From Micractinium sp. NFX-FRZ (taxonomy: Eukaryota > Chlorophyta > Trebouxiophyceae > Chlorellales > Chlorellaceae), in NCBI GenBank assembly GCA_029339195.1, contig JAPTJF010000432.1:1-53390 (forward strand): a stretch of 53,390 nucleotides of DNA, in the 5' to 3' direction. The notes below the pieces were generated by a model. It was given only the letters and a program-made list of their open reading frames with translations, did not search any database and was not told where the DNA came from. This document shows, piece by piece, positions 21,243 through 32,500 of this stretch. Positions within the stretch are counted from its first letter, which is position 1. Each line of letters starts with the position of its first letter. The position numbers and the translations under genes were made by a program.

Positions 21243-24200
21243 TCAGCGCATCCAGCTGGTGCAGCGCGCCTCATCCAGCACACGCAGATCCAAGTACCTG
21301 CTTGGGAGGCATGGGCGGTTGAGTACAAGGGGCGGCGGCAGGACGGCAGTTACATACATGTGTAGAGGAAGAAGCAACGTTACAAGGAGCAAGCCTGCAG
21401 TCGTGAGCAAAGCAGGTGGTGTGGCTGCCATGGCAGGCAGCAGCAAGAGCAGGCGTGAATCGTCCACAGCATTGTAGTGAACCCACTCTGCCCCTGCAAG
21501 CACGGCACTGCCCTGCCCTTGTACTGCAGCACACCTGTGTGCGGCGGTTTCGGGTGTGTGTGCCCCCCTTATCACGCGCATCACCTCCCCTCGGTCCATG
21601 CCCTGCCCAGCCCCAAAGGCATGCAGCCGGACGTTGTTCTGCTCAGCCGCCAAGCGCTGCGCCGCCGCAGCGCCCGCACCAGCCTGCGGGTGCACGGCAG
21701 GCGGGGCATGGGCAGCCACTGGCATGTGTGTGAGGCAGGGGGGAGGGCATCGGGTGCACAGGGATGCTTCCCTGGGCAGGCAAACAGCCAGCAATACCTG
21801 CAGCCCCCGAGCGGCCCCAGTAACCGCCCCAACAGGGCGCATTCCCAGCCACCGGACCCCTCAAGCCCCGCAGATTCCCCCCGTGTAGGGTCACAGACCC
21901 TGCAACCTGCAACCTCTCTCCGCCTGGCATTTGCACCACATCCCCTGCAATCTGCTATCCCCCAGCTCACCACGAAGGGGCAGATGGCGCCGTCGGTGAG
22001 CAGCGCCAGCACGCGGTGCGTGCTGTGCCCCAGCGGCCTCAGCAGCTCGGCCACCTTGTCTATCGCCGCTGCCAGGTTGGTGCCGGAGCCCAGGCGGCGC
22101 TGCAGGCCCAGGTGGGTGGGGTTCAGAGCAGGTGGGTGGGGCTCAGAGCGGTGCTTGGGACTGCAAAATGACAATGTGTAGGTGAACAAGGGAGACAATG
22201 GGTGACAGCGGCAGAACACAGCGCAGCACAGCACAGCCACGTGCACGCCAGCCTCCTCCTTACCTCTCCTACCCATGCGGCGCACCACACTCAAACTGAG
22301 CATGCTTTCAGACAACGTCACACCGAACAGACGAAGTTGGTGATGTGGATGTGAGGTCTCACCATGCGGCGCAGCACCCCTTCAAAGTGAGCGGCATCCA
22401 CTGCTGCTGGGACCTGCAGGCAGCATGCCGGGGTTTCTCAATTGGCGGGTCTGCTTACCACGCTGGGCTGCAGCTGTGCCAGGCAGGCAGGCAGGCAGGG
22501 CAGGGCAGCAGGGAGACTGCCGTGCCTGCTCACCTCCCAGGAGTCTCGCCCCACCCTTCCCCTGATCCACCCAGTTCCCCCGCTGGGCTGCCCCTGCATT
22601 GCATCCAGGCCAACTGGCCCACCACCTGCTGCCCATCATAGCCCCACCCAACCGTTACCTGCACAATGAAAAGCATGGAGTGCTGTTCAAGGACGGGAGG
22701 CCGCTGATGAGCTGAGCAATCGCCAACCGACTGCCCCCAACCAAGCCTTCCTGTCCAGTCCTGCCTTCAACCAAACCCAAACACTTGCCTGCTCCACATA
22801 CGGCAAGTCGCTGAACTGCAGCAGCGCCAGCCGGCTCCGGGGTGCGTGCGGCATGCCCGCCAACGCCCGCACAGCCTGCTTCATAAACTTCTTGAACACT
22901 GCAAAGTCCTCGTGCGACACGCTGCCTGCACAAGAGGCAGCGTCGAGCGGAGGTGTGGTTGACTCCACCAGGCGAGGGCCGGCACCTGCTGTGGCAGCGC
23001 ATGGTGGGCCGCGCATGTGAGCAGGGCTACAGAAGCCCTCCCCCTCTCCCAAGCCTCAGGCCTCCGACAACTGACGCACACAGGCCAACACATTCAATGA
23101 ACGCGCAGCGCCCGTCTCACCCGATTCACCTGACCCATACACGGGGAACACAAGGCACAGCTCAGCTTCTTCCTGTGGCAAACTACAGGCTCCACAGTGC
23201 ATGCAGACACCAGTAACCCTGCCTTGACTCACCTCTGCTCACCCGACCCCTCCACCAGCAAGACCGGGCACAGCTGAGCCTCCTCCTCTTGCAAGCCACA
23301 GGCCTCACAAACAGACCAGTACCCCTGTTTACACGTAACTCATGCCTGCTCACCCGACCCGTCCACCAGGAAGACGAGGCACAGCTCCGGCGCTTCCTCA
23401 GCCTCCTCCCCCTCCTCCTCCTCGCTCCCCTGCCCACTGCCGTCCTCCGCCTGGGACTCCCGTGAGGTGGGCAGCGCTATGAGCGCATCCACTGCAGGCA
23501 CGTGTGTTTGAGGGAGGGGGGAAGGGAGGTTGGCGGACAGCCGCAGGCAGGCAGGCAAGCAGGCGAATCAGTTGAAAGCACCGATCGCTGCGCCAGAAGG
23601 CTCTTGGCCCACCAGCGAGGCAGGCATTGCTAGGGGGGAGGTGCTCCCGAGGGAGAGCATGCTCTGGGTAACTAGGAGGCCTCTGATTGGGAAGAGCCCC
23701 CTGGCGGGGCGGCAGCGTATGGCACGCTCTTCAATGCAACCGACCATGCCAGCCTCCTGAGCTGCGCACACAGGCACGGGCCGCTGCCCACGGGGTGTGC
23801 TTTCCAGGCCCAAATTGTGAACCACCACGATCCCACACAAAATGTAACCCCACAAAACACGCACCCGAGGCCTCCACCTCAAAGGCGGAGGGCTTCAGCC
23901 ATGGGTCGGCCTCCCTGAGCGCGGCGTGGCGCGAGGCAAACAGACGCTTCCAGCCGCCCGCGCGCGCCGCCGCCGCCTCCTGTGGGCACACAGGGAGATG
24001 GGCAGAGGAGGGATGGTGAGCTGGCGTGTGGCATGCAGGCACACTTAGCACCCCTTACGCATTGCGGCAGCCCCCACACAGCACCATTCCGACATGGCCA
24101 GACGAAGTCGCATGGACTTCCAAGGCACACACACAACGGCACACTTGCTGGCAGACCAAGCGGAAGGCAGCGCAACAGCAGGGCGCCGCCAAGGGGCACC

Positions 24201-24820
24201 AAGGGCCATCAGAGCACCCGTGCTGGAAACAGCAAAGGGCGCGCAGGGCAGCACAGGGTAGCGCAAGGAACTAGAAGGCAGCACAGGGCAGCAGACCTGT
24301 ATGGGGCCGGCCTCCCCGTGCTCCCGCTCCCACTGGTGGCGCCACAGGGTGCAGTCCTGGCGGCAAGGATGGTGGGAAGGGGGGGACAGGGTGCAGGGCC
24401 AGGGCAGCGATGAGTCACGAGGCGTTTTCAAACATGCTGCTCGCAGGTAGCTGCAAGGCTGCCAGCCGGAGCAGAGCAAGTCTAGGCCCGCCGGCCATGC
24501 CACCCTCACGGCGTACGGGAGGTGGCACCTCCTGCCAGGCGTACGGGCGGTGGCACCTCCTGCCAGGTGTATGGGCGGTGGCATCTCCCTCCTGTCCGCA
24601 CCTCGGCGGCCAGGCGCAGGGTGGTGCAGGTGCATGCGATGCGGCACAAGTCTGGTGGCGTGAGCCCCGCCAGGCAGGCGGCCTCCAGCTCGCTAGGCAG
24701 CGTGGCCAGCGAGGGCTGCAGCCGCAGCGGCAGGCGTGGCTCGCTCTCTGCCAGAGGGGTGGCCGGCCCTGAGAGCAAGCTCCCGGCCTGCTGGAGGCAA
24801 GATAAGCGCAGCGCGCTCAT
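21243..24820 (-). CDS. F-box protein fused to a von Willebrand factor A domain
   Basis: Eight exons: 24820-24602, 24356-24297, 23979-23865, 23491-23354, 22925-22789, 22413-22363, 22099-21971, 21683-21243; up to 429 aa. The N-terminal F-box (about 40-80) reads LATLPSELEAACLAGL, then LCRIACTCTTLRLAAE and DCTLWRHQWE. After an acidic linker (EEEEGEEAEEAPE) comes a vWA domain with an intact MIDAS: D175-G-S-G-S179, T247 in GSGTNL, and D276 in LTDG. F-box proteins recruit substrates to SCF ubiquitin ligases; the vWA domain is presumably the substrate-binding part (inference). Exon 5 ends at CAG|GCAAGT, a GC donor. The last 120 codons (after MDRGE) are open but low-complexity; an intron ending at 21263 is an alternative. 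The start is uncertain, because an in-frame ATG also lies at 25021. Confidence 0.8.
23113..23410 (-). repeat. tandem copies of vWA-gene exon 4 end
   Basis: The end of exon 4 with its donor (plus strand 23347-23410) recurs in the following intron at 23233-23290 and more decayed at 23113-23190, a unit of about 115 bp. The copies keep the CTCACCCGA donor block. Confidence 0.75.
24505..24600. repeat. short tandem repeat, about 33 bp unit
   Basis: Three imperfect copies of a unit containing GGCGGTGGCACCTCCTGCCA lie directly next to the exon 1 donor of the F-box/vWA gene. Confidence 0.75.
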
Positions 24821-25791
24821 GAGGCCTGTTCGGACAGGAAGGGATGGAGGAGAGACGCAGGTGAGGTTGCAGGATGAGGGGCAGGGTGGGAGGCAGGGGA
24901 GCAGGCAGGCAGGGGAGGCGGGCGGGCACACGGCCCGAGGCGGCCGGCGCCGCCGCTGGGGGGGCAACACAGATGCAGGCTTCCCATGCCTCCTCCACCC
25001 ATGCGGCTGTTCGTCACTCACTCTGGCACCAGTCCCAGGTGGTTGTGCTGAAGGGAGGGCCCGGTCAGCGAGTCGGCTTGAGCGGAGCGGGCGAATGCTC
25101 TTGGATGGGTTGCCTGCCGGTTGCCTGCCGGTTGTTGCACAGCTGCTGGGCCGTGAAAGTAGCGCGTGCTCCTAGCTACCAGATTCACAAGTGTGAAAGA
25201 GTTTGTTTGTTGGATCTCTTGGATTTCTTGGACTGCTGACTGCGCAGCTCCGGGCAGCTTCCCCCTCAGCTCTGCAGCCTTTCGAATTCAGGAACGGACC
25301 AGACTGCACAAGGTGGACACCCTGAGGTGGACACTGCCAGTGAAAAGTGTCGATGCTGAGCGGGCATAAGCATGCACCACGGCTTTGGCGTGCCCCACCC
25401 CTTGGCTAGGAATGTGCCCCTGCACAGTTTGCCTGCACTGGCACCCCAGCCACCTGCCTCGGGCGTGCCCATGTTAACGCCCCCCAATGCCTACACGCCC
25501 CGATAAATGGCATGGGCATGCTGTGGCTGACTTGCTTTTGCTACCATGCTGCCAGACTCTGCCATGCTGCCAGACACTGCGCCTCTTGACCGCCTCCTCC
25601 TCTGCCCACCACTGGCAGCCCAGACGCCTGCAGCCGGAAAACTTGCAGTTACACATGGCCTCAGTGTAAATAAGCTTATTTCAGAACCGAGGTGAAAACA
25701 TTCGCCAGGCGGCACAGTGCAGGGAGCGGTGGGGCGGGGTGGGGCACTTCAGCTGGCGCATGTTGAGCTGGCAGATATCAAGAGCCAACTT
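24821..25791. other. intergenic region
   Basis: About 970 bp between two minus-strand genes. It holds the promoter of the F-box/vWA gene and the ARM-gene 3' UTR, with a minus-strand TGTAA at 25653-25649. No gene is seen. Confidence 0.5.
25649..25653 (-). promoter_or_regulatory. TGTAA polyadenylation signal, ARM gene
   Basis: TTACA on the plus strand, about 140 nt beyond the ARM-gene stop codon, in an AT-richer context. Confidence 0.5.
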
Positions 25792-28610
25792 TTAACTTCG
25801 GGCATGCGTGAGATGCTTGAGAGACAGAGACAAGTACATAAACACAAAGCCGAGATGAAAGAAATGACAGGATGTTGCAGCGCCCGCATGCAGCACTCCC
25901 TGCACATGCAGCGGTGCGCCTGCAGCGTGCCTGGCTGCACTGCCGTTGCTGGTGTTGCTGCTACTGCCGCTGTAATTGCTGCCGCCGCTGCTGCTGCTAC
26001 CGTCGTTGCTGCTACCGCCGTTGCTGCTGCTGCTGCTGGTCAGCAGGTGCACCAGCAGCGCCAATCCTTCCGCTGTCACAATGGCCGCCTGGCGTGTGGG
26101 GCATCCCAGCGCCAGATTTGCCAGCGCCGCTGCTGCCAGACCCCTCAGCTGCTCACTCTCGCTCAGCAGCAGCAGGCGCACCAGTGCGCTTATGCCGGCG
26201 CCAGCTGCCAGCGCTTCCCTGTGGGCGCGGCCGGTCGACAGGGTGGCGCACAGCGCCACGACATGCCCCTGCACTGCACGACTCCGGCTTCCGAGCAGCG
26301 CCTGCAGTGCTGGGATGCCGCCTGCCGCAACCATTGCCACCTGGCAGGGCGGGCAGCGCTGCGCCAGCTGCCAAAGCGCCGCCGCCGCTGCCTCCTGCAC
26401 TGCCTCCCTCTCCTCCTCCTCCTGCTGCTGGTGCCGCCGAGACCTGCTGCTGGCAATGCCGTAGCAGCTGCTGCTGCCGCTGCTGCTGCTTCCCAGCAAC
26501 TCAACCAGGGGGCGCACCCCGTCCGCTGCTGCCACCGCCACCTGGTTGGGCGGGCTGTTGGTCGCCAGGCTTCCCAGTGCTGCCGCTGTGCTGCGCTGGA
26601 CTCCGGCGCTGCAGCTGCTTTCTAGCAGCTCGATGAGCAGCGGAATGCCGCCGGATGCCGCAATGCCTGCCTGGTGTGCTGGGTCCTCGCCCGCTAGCTC
26701 AGCCAGCGCTGCAGCTGCGGCTGCCTGCTCATCCGGCGACCCAACCACCAGCACAGCAATGCTCCTCATGACCTGTAGTGGGCAGGGAGAAAGGGAAATG
26801 AGAGGGCGGCGGCAGGACTGGCGGGGTCCAAAGGCATAGCCGATGCCACGGGTCAGCACTGGCAGACCGGCTCTGGCATCCCGTGCGCTGGCAGCACCCG
26901 GGCTAGCTGTTGGCCGGCGCTCGTGACAGTAACAGGAGGCCACACTGACAGCTGGCAACAGCCAAAGCAATGCCAATCGCCAGCCAGGCAACGAATGCGT
27001 GACAACCCCACCAGCAGGCGCACCACCAGCGTGCCGGCTGGGCAGCCGACTGGCCGGCTGGCGCACCCGTTGAGAATGTTGCCACCGGCTGCAGCTGCCC
27101 CAACAGCCTTACAGCGCCACCAGGCAACACAAGCACCCTACAACCACCCACTTATACATCTGCCAACCTGCAGGCTGGCTCCAGAGGAGAAGGACGCCAC
27201 AGAGTGCAGCAGTGCCAGCAACACAAGTACACCCTACAAAACCATCCACCCTACCCACCCACCTGAAGGCTTGCGCCAGAGGCGAAGGACGCCACCGACA
27301 GCAGCAGTGCCAGCGGCGCCACCGCGCCGTCAGGCAGGCCCAGCCCCAGCCCGAACATCGCCTCAGCCGCCCCCTGCGCCCGCAGCAGCCGGTCCATGCG
27401 CGCTGTGGTCATGGACAGCTTCGTCTTGGCTTCCACCACCTGCTTGCACAGCCCATGAAGGGGAGGAGAGGTGGGTCGTCCTCAGTTCGCAGTTAACTCC
27501 AACGTTGGAGGACGGACAGCTCCAGCAGCTGCTCTATGCGGGCTATTGTCAGGGGGCAGCGCCTGCCTTCTGCTTGCTCAGCATGCGCAGCACAGGGAGA
27601 TGCATGCGACTGGGGCTGGGCTGGGGCTGGGGCTGGGCTGGGAAAACAGTGTTCCGGTAACCAGACAGCGACTCATGTGGCCTGCGCCTCTGCGTGCTCA
27701 ACAACTGAACCAATCGACTTAGGGGGGCACCTTCTCGCTGAGTTCCTCCAGGTCTGCCTCCTCCAGCTCAGCATCCCCCCTGCAGAGCAGGCACAGCACA
27801 CAGCGTGCAGTCAGTACAGCATGTGCATCCGTAGGCCGTCACAGATCGCCACCCTACAGGGCCCGGCCCCCCCTCCCTCCTCCCTGCAGGCGGCACACGC
27901 GGCCTGAGTCGGCTGGCGCGACAGGTCGTACACAAGTCAGGCACGAGGTGCGGGTTGAGGCAGGGCAGGAGGGTGGCGGCACCCTCCAGCTGCACCTCCC
28001 TGCCAGCACAGCATGCAGCCAGTTGCGGAGGCATGTGGGGCAGCGGGCAGAGGAGAGTGTGCGGTTTGAAGCAGCAGAGAGGTGCTGGGAGGTGTGCTGC
28101 AGCGAGCTGCTGCGGCAAGGCGCGTAAGGGCAAGAAAATGGGGTGCAGCAGCTGGCCGGGCAGGGCAGGGCACGGCGTCATGACGGGGCAGGAGCATGCG
28201 GCTCCGTGCTGCGGCAGAGCATGCGTAGTGATGCAGGGCAGGGCGGTGTGGCAGGGGCAGGCCGGGCAGGGGTGCAGCGACAAGGCGGCAGGCGCAACAG
28301 CTGCTTGCCCACACTCTCCCACCACTCACGAGTGTGCTAGGTGCCTGTACGCATCATCTCTCAGGTCGGTCAGCATGATCAGCACCTCCTGCAGCAGATC
28401 CGTCATGCCCGGCCGCACGCCCTCAAAGCGGCTGTGAAGCGCCGCATGCAGCGCCTCGCTGACCGTGTGTGCGCTGGCTTGCAGCTCCTCAAACAGCCAG
28501 CTGGTGTCGCCTGCCAGAGCGGCGCCCCAAGCCGGCGACGAGGCCGTATCGAGCGCCGATTTGAGCTGCCGCGCCCGCTCGGCCAACAGCGCTACCACCT
28601 CCACAGGCAT
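25792..28610 (-). CDS. armadillo-repeat protein
   Basis: Four coding exons: 28610-28330, 27779-27731, 27439-27263, 26772-25792; 495 aa. The N-terminal half is helical, with coiled-coil character (LLAERARQLKSAL, ELEEADLEELSEK, VVEAKTKLSMTTARM), followed by a hydrophobic stretch (VAPLALLLSVASF). The large last exon encodes at least four ARM repeats with the usual pattern, for example AAAALAELAGEDPAHQ, AGGIPALQALLGSRSRAVQ and LRGLAAAALANLALGCP. A Ser/Gly/Asn-rich tail (about 410-450) follows. ARM repeats bind proteins; the overall design recalls plant ARM-only proteins, but I cannot assign a partner. The start is the first ATG after a predicted 77-nt 5' UTR intron. Exon 3 end copies decay in the following intron. 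Confidence 0.82.
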
Positions 28611-28624
28611 GGCTGGGCTGGGCC

Positions 28625-28701
28625 CTGCAGGGCGTAAGTAACAGGGGGTAAGTGGGGGAGGCGGGGGCAGTTGTTTTTGGCCACCTGTGGCTGCTACTCA
28701 C
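28625..28701 (-). other. predicted 5' UTR intron of the ARM gene
   Basis: On the minus strand a consensus donor GTGAGT at 28701 follows a CAG repeat, and a CCCTGCAG acceptor lies at 28625, 14 nt before the ATG. The preceding exon has no open frame compatible with the start codon, so this looks like a leader intron. Confidence 0.5.
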
Positions 28702-28936
28702 GCTGCTGCTGCTGCTGCTGCCAGCCTCAGGACCTCCGCCGGCCTCGCAACCCAACGCCCACCTGAGGTCCGGGGCGGGGGGGCGGTACCGGGGGTGCCC
28801 TCTGCGGTGTCAAGTCACGGGCGGAGCTGGAGAGCCTGCAGATTTCAGGGGGAAGGAGGGGATCCTGAAGGGTGTTTACGTGCTGCTGCTGCCGCTGCTG
28901 CTGCTGCCGCTGCTGCTGCTGCTGCTGCTGCTGCTG
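28702..28936. repeat. CTG/CAG trinucleotide repeats
   Basis: A (CTG)n run lies at 28702-28721 and a longer interrupted CTG/CCG array at 28881-28936. Both are in the presumed leader and promoter of the minus-strand ARM gene. The CAG strand would encode Gln or Ser, but no open gene model uses it. Confidence 0.85.
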
Positions 28937-29569
28937 TTTGGTGCTGCCGACGCTGCCGGCCGCTGCCGCAGCGGCTGTGGCCGTTTCACGGGTGTGCAGT
29001 ACGCTGCTGGGACCGACCTGGGCTGCGAGAGGGAGTCCTCCCTGACAAGGAAGAGCGAGATGCATAAAGTATGCCAGCCTCCCTTAGAGACGTGCATGCC
29101 TGTATCTGACCTAAACTGGACTGTTGAGACTAGTGGACCACAGTGGCCCCAAGCGGCGGCGGCTGATGGTATTGCCTTCCCCGTGCGAGCAGGGGCGCGC
29201 ACACAGCAGCATCGCGCACCTGCAGAAGCGCTGAAGGTATGTTGGTAGGCGATATGCGGCTCTCCGTCGGCTGCGCCGCTCCGAGTTAAGGGCGGGCACC
29301 TGCTTCAGGCGCCCGTGAACACAGAACAGTTGACAATCGGGCCGATGGATTGCTGCAGACGAGATGAAGAGAGCGGGCGGAGGCGTCTACGACACGCCCC
29401 TCGGCCAGGGCGGACAGCCGGACAGCTGGCGGCCTGGGAGATCTAGTCCAGTGTCACACACAAGTAAGTCCAATTCCACCCAGCCCCTCAATGTGCCCTC
29501 ACTGTCCATTCATCTACACTGTGTGCTCCTCTCACTCACACGGCATCAGGGCAACAGAGCATCAATATG

Positions 29570-32500
29570 TCATCCACGAATGCCCACAGGCACTGCAGTG
29601 CGTGCAGACACGGGTTTTGCTGTGCCCGCGCCCGCTCCCCCATTGCCGCTGCCGCGGCCGCTGCCGCCGCCGCCGCCAGCCAGCTGCTCCTCTGCCGCAG
29701 CCCTTGCATTTGCCACCTTGCTCATCCTCTCCTCCACCGTTGGCTCTTTCGAGCGAAGCAGCAGCGGCACGTACTTGCCGCCGCTGCCGCGCTGGCGCTT
29801 GGCGCCGCTGCCGGCCAGCGCCACGCCATCCCCCGCCAGCTTGGCTTGAATGGTGTGCAGCATGCCGGCGCGGATCATGTGGCTGCAGGCAGAGACACAG
29901 GCAGGACAACAGGCGGCAGTGAGAGGGAGAGGGCGAGGTTGGTTGCTTGATGACGATTACACAGAGGCCAAGAGAGACGTCATGTGAACATGCAACACAG
30001 CGCCCCTCCCCACCCCACCCCACCCCACCCGCCCAACCACACGCCCACACATACACCTGGATTGCCAGCATCTCCCACCAATGCTCATGCCCACCCAAGC
30101 ACAGCTGCACGCGCTCTGAAGCGCGCATTGAGGGTCATAAGCAACAAGCGCAGCCAGCACCCACCTGGTCAGCATCTCTTCAAGCTGCCCGCTCACAAGC
30201 GCGTAGTTGGCGGGGGTGCGACGGAAGTGCAGGCCGCCGTAGGCACAGCTGTACAGCAGCAGCGGCTCCTCTGCAGGCAAGGGGGCGGGCAGCGTGGGGT
30301 GGGCAGGCAGGCAGGCAGGCGGCACTGGGGAAGCGGCCTGCTGCAGCGGATAGGCTGGTGGCAATGGGGAAGCGGCATGCCACGGTGGGCAGGCAGGCAG
30401 CCGGGCGGGGAGAGCCAAGCAAAGCGAGCTTGTGGCAGAGAGGCGGCAGGCCACAGCAGGTGCCAGTGACTGTCGCACACGGATGCCCCAGGCAGTACAC
30501 TCCATCCCCCAAGGGAGTACGCTCACCCGAGGCCATTCTGAACTGCGGCTTGCGTGGCGTGGCAGCCGTGTCCAGCAGCCGCTGCACAATGCCTGGCTCC
30601 TCCTCTCCCCGCCCCACCATCATCAGCACAGCTGCCATGTTGCGGACCTGAACACGGGCCGGGTTGGGGTGGGGTGGGCACAGACATGGCAGGATGTTCG
30701 TTCTAAGTGGCAGTTAACGTAGGAAAGGCAGGCCCCCGCTCTCCCCTGGGCCCGCCACCAGCAGCAGCACCGCAGCTATGCATTGCACGGACGTGGGGAG
30801 GCCGTTGGGTGGTACAGGTGGGGGCTGGGCGGCGGCAGCGGATTGGCACGGAGGGGGGCTGCGGTGAGCCCACCTGTCACTTGCCACAGGCAAAGCCCCT
30901 TGCTTGCCACCGCTCAGGGCAGACATTGTGCAGCTTGCTGCACCCCGCCGGTGCACAAGCCGACACCTACTGTAGCTCCCCAACCTCCCAACATCCCCAC
31001 CCTCCCACCCACTCTTACAAACAAACATGCAGCCGCACCTGGTGCCAAAGGAAGGCGGAGCCGCGGATGTGCAGCTGCAGCAGCGCGCGCCCGCCCCAGC
31101 CGCACCCCGGCAGCTCCTCGATCCGAAAGTCGAGCACCGTGCGCCGGAAGTTCTGCACCTGCGTCACGTCCACCTGCAGGACTACAAACCTACGCTTTAG
31201 TGCTTGGTTTTCACTGATCATTTGGTGTGCGCCCCGTTGTTCAACCCCCCTTTGGGTCTGCCTTGTAACCCCATCAGCACCATGCCAAAGTAGCGCCCAC
31301 TCCTTGCCCCACCACACCCAGCGTAGCGGCCACTCTTTGCCCCACCACACACAACGTAGCGTCCGCTCCTTCACACACCACACCCACTCAGCGCCCTCTC
31401 CTGCACCCACTCAGCGCCCACCCCTTTCCCCCCCCCACACACAGCTCGCGCCCACTTTCATCCCCACTCCTCCCCACAGCTGACATGGCAGCCTTCTGTG
31501 CCGCCGACAGTTGCTGCTGCTGCTGCGCCTGCTGCATCGCGCCCGCGCCCAGGACAGGCACCGCAGCGTGCGCCGCCGCTGCCGCACGCCCGTTGGCACT
31601 GCCGACCAGCTCACCCAGCCAGTACCCAGCACCCACCTTGCAGAAGTTGCGGAAGTCGTGCTCCCCCAGGAAGAAAGCAGCCGCCTGCCGCATGCGACCC
31701 ACGTCCAGCGCCGCGCCCGGCGGCCCCTGCCCTGCCTGCCGCCCGGGCGCCTGCGCCGCCTGCGCCGCCTGCCCTGCCTGTTCAGCAGCGGGCGCCTGCT
31801 CTGCGCCACCGACTGCTGCCACTGCGCCGTGCGCCTCCCCTCTTTGCGCCGCCGCTGCTGCATCGGCGGGCGTGGCGGGCGCCGGCGGCGCTTGGGCGAT
31901 GAGATACTTGTACTCTCGGAACCGGGCAGAGAACCTGCGGGAAAGATGAATGGTACGATGAGGGTGGTTAGGTGTGATGCTGCAGCGATGAGGTGCGTGT
32001 ACTCTCGGAATGGACCAGAGAACCTGCAGAGCGGCGGGGGTGTAAACAAGAGGGACGGGAGAGTGGGGCTTTGGGGGCGGAGGGGAGAAAGGCAAAGCGG
32101 GAGAGGCGGTATGGCGAGCACGGAGGCAGGCAGATGTGCGAGTGGGGGCCAGAGCGCAGCAGGGGCGCGCCACAACCTGCGCCCCAGCCGCCCGGCACGA
32201 GCTGGCATGCTGCTCATGCGCGCTATGCATGCTGTGCGCATCATGCTGTGCTGCGCTGCGCTGCTGACCTGGCGCTGAAGTCCTCCGGCACGTCTGTCCA
32301 GCCCAGCACACGGATGTCCTGGGGCAGCACTCTGTTGAGCAGAGCGGGGTAGTCCAGCTCGGCTTCAGGGGGTGGCAGCTGCGCGGCAGCTGCCTGGCCC
32401 TCGCCCTGACCTTCTCCCTGACCACCTTCTGCATGCTCCTGGCTGGCACGCCCTGCCGAGCGCAGCAGCAGCGCCACCACCTGGCCCAACGCTGCAGGGA

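Larger units (their letters stand above)
28611..29569. other. intergenic region with trinucleotide repeats
   Basis: About 960 bp upstream of the ARM gene and downstream of PUS3. Apart from the CTG/CAG arrays and a predicted leader intron, no feature is evident. A plus-strand hydrophobic ORF (28652-29248) is best explained by the CTG (Leu) repeat. Confidence 0.5.

Noticed and set aside
25717..26625. Plus-strand ORF of 302 codons opposite the ARM gene
   Set aside because: Antisense shadow of GC-rich ARM repeats; its translation is Cys/His/Ala noise without domain text.
27490..27570. Possible extra ARM-gene exon reading IARIEQLLELSVLQ
   Set aside because: No acceptor and donor pair gives a consistent phase; direct splicing of 27731 to 27439 is in frame and continues the coiled coil.
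28652..29248. Plus-strand ORF beginning with a hydrophobic, signal-peptide-like stretch
   Set aside because: The Leu run is the CTG trinucleotide repeat; the remainder has no conserved text and lies in a promoter or leader region.
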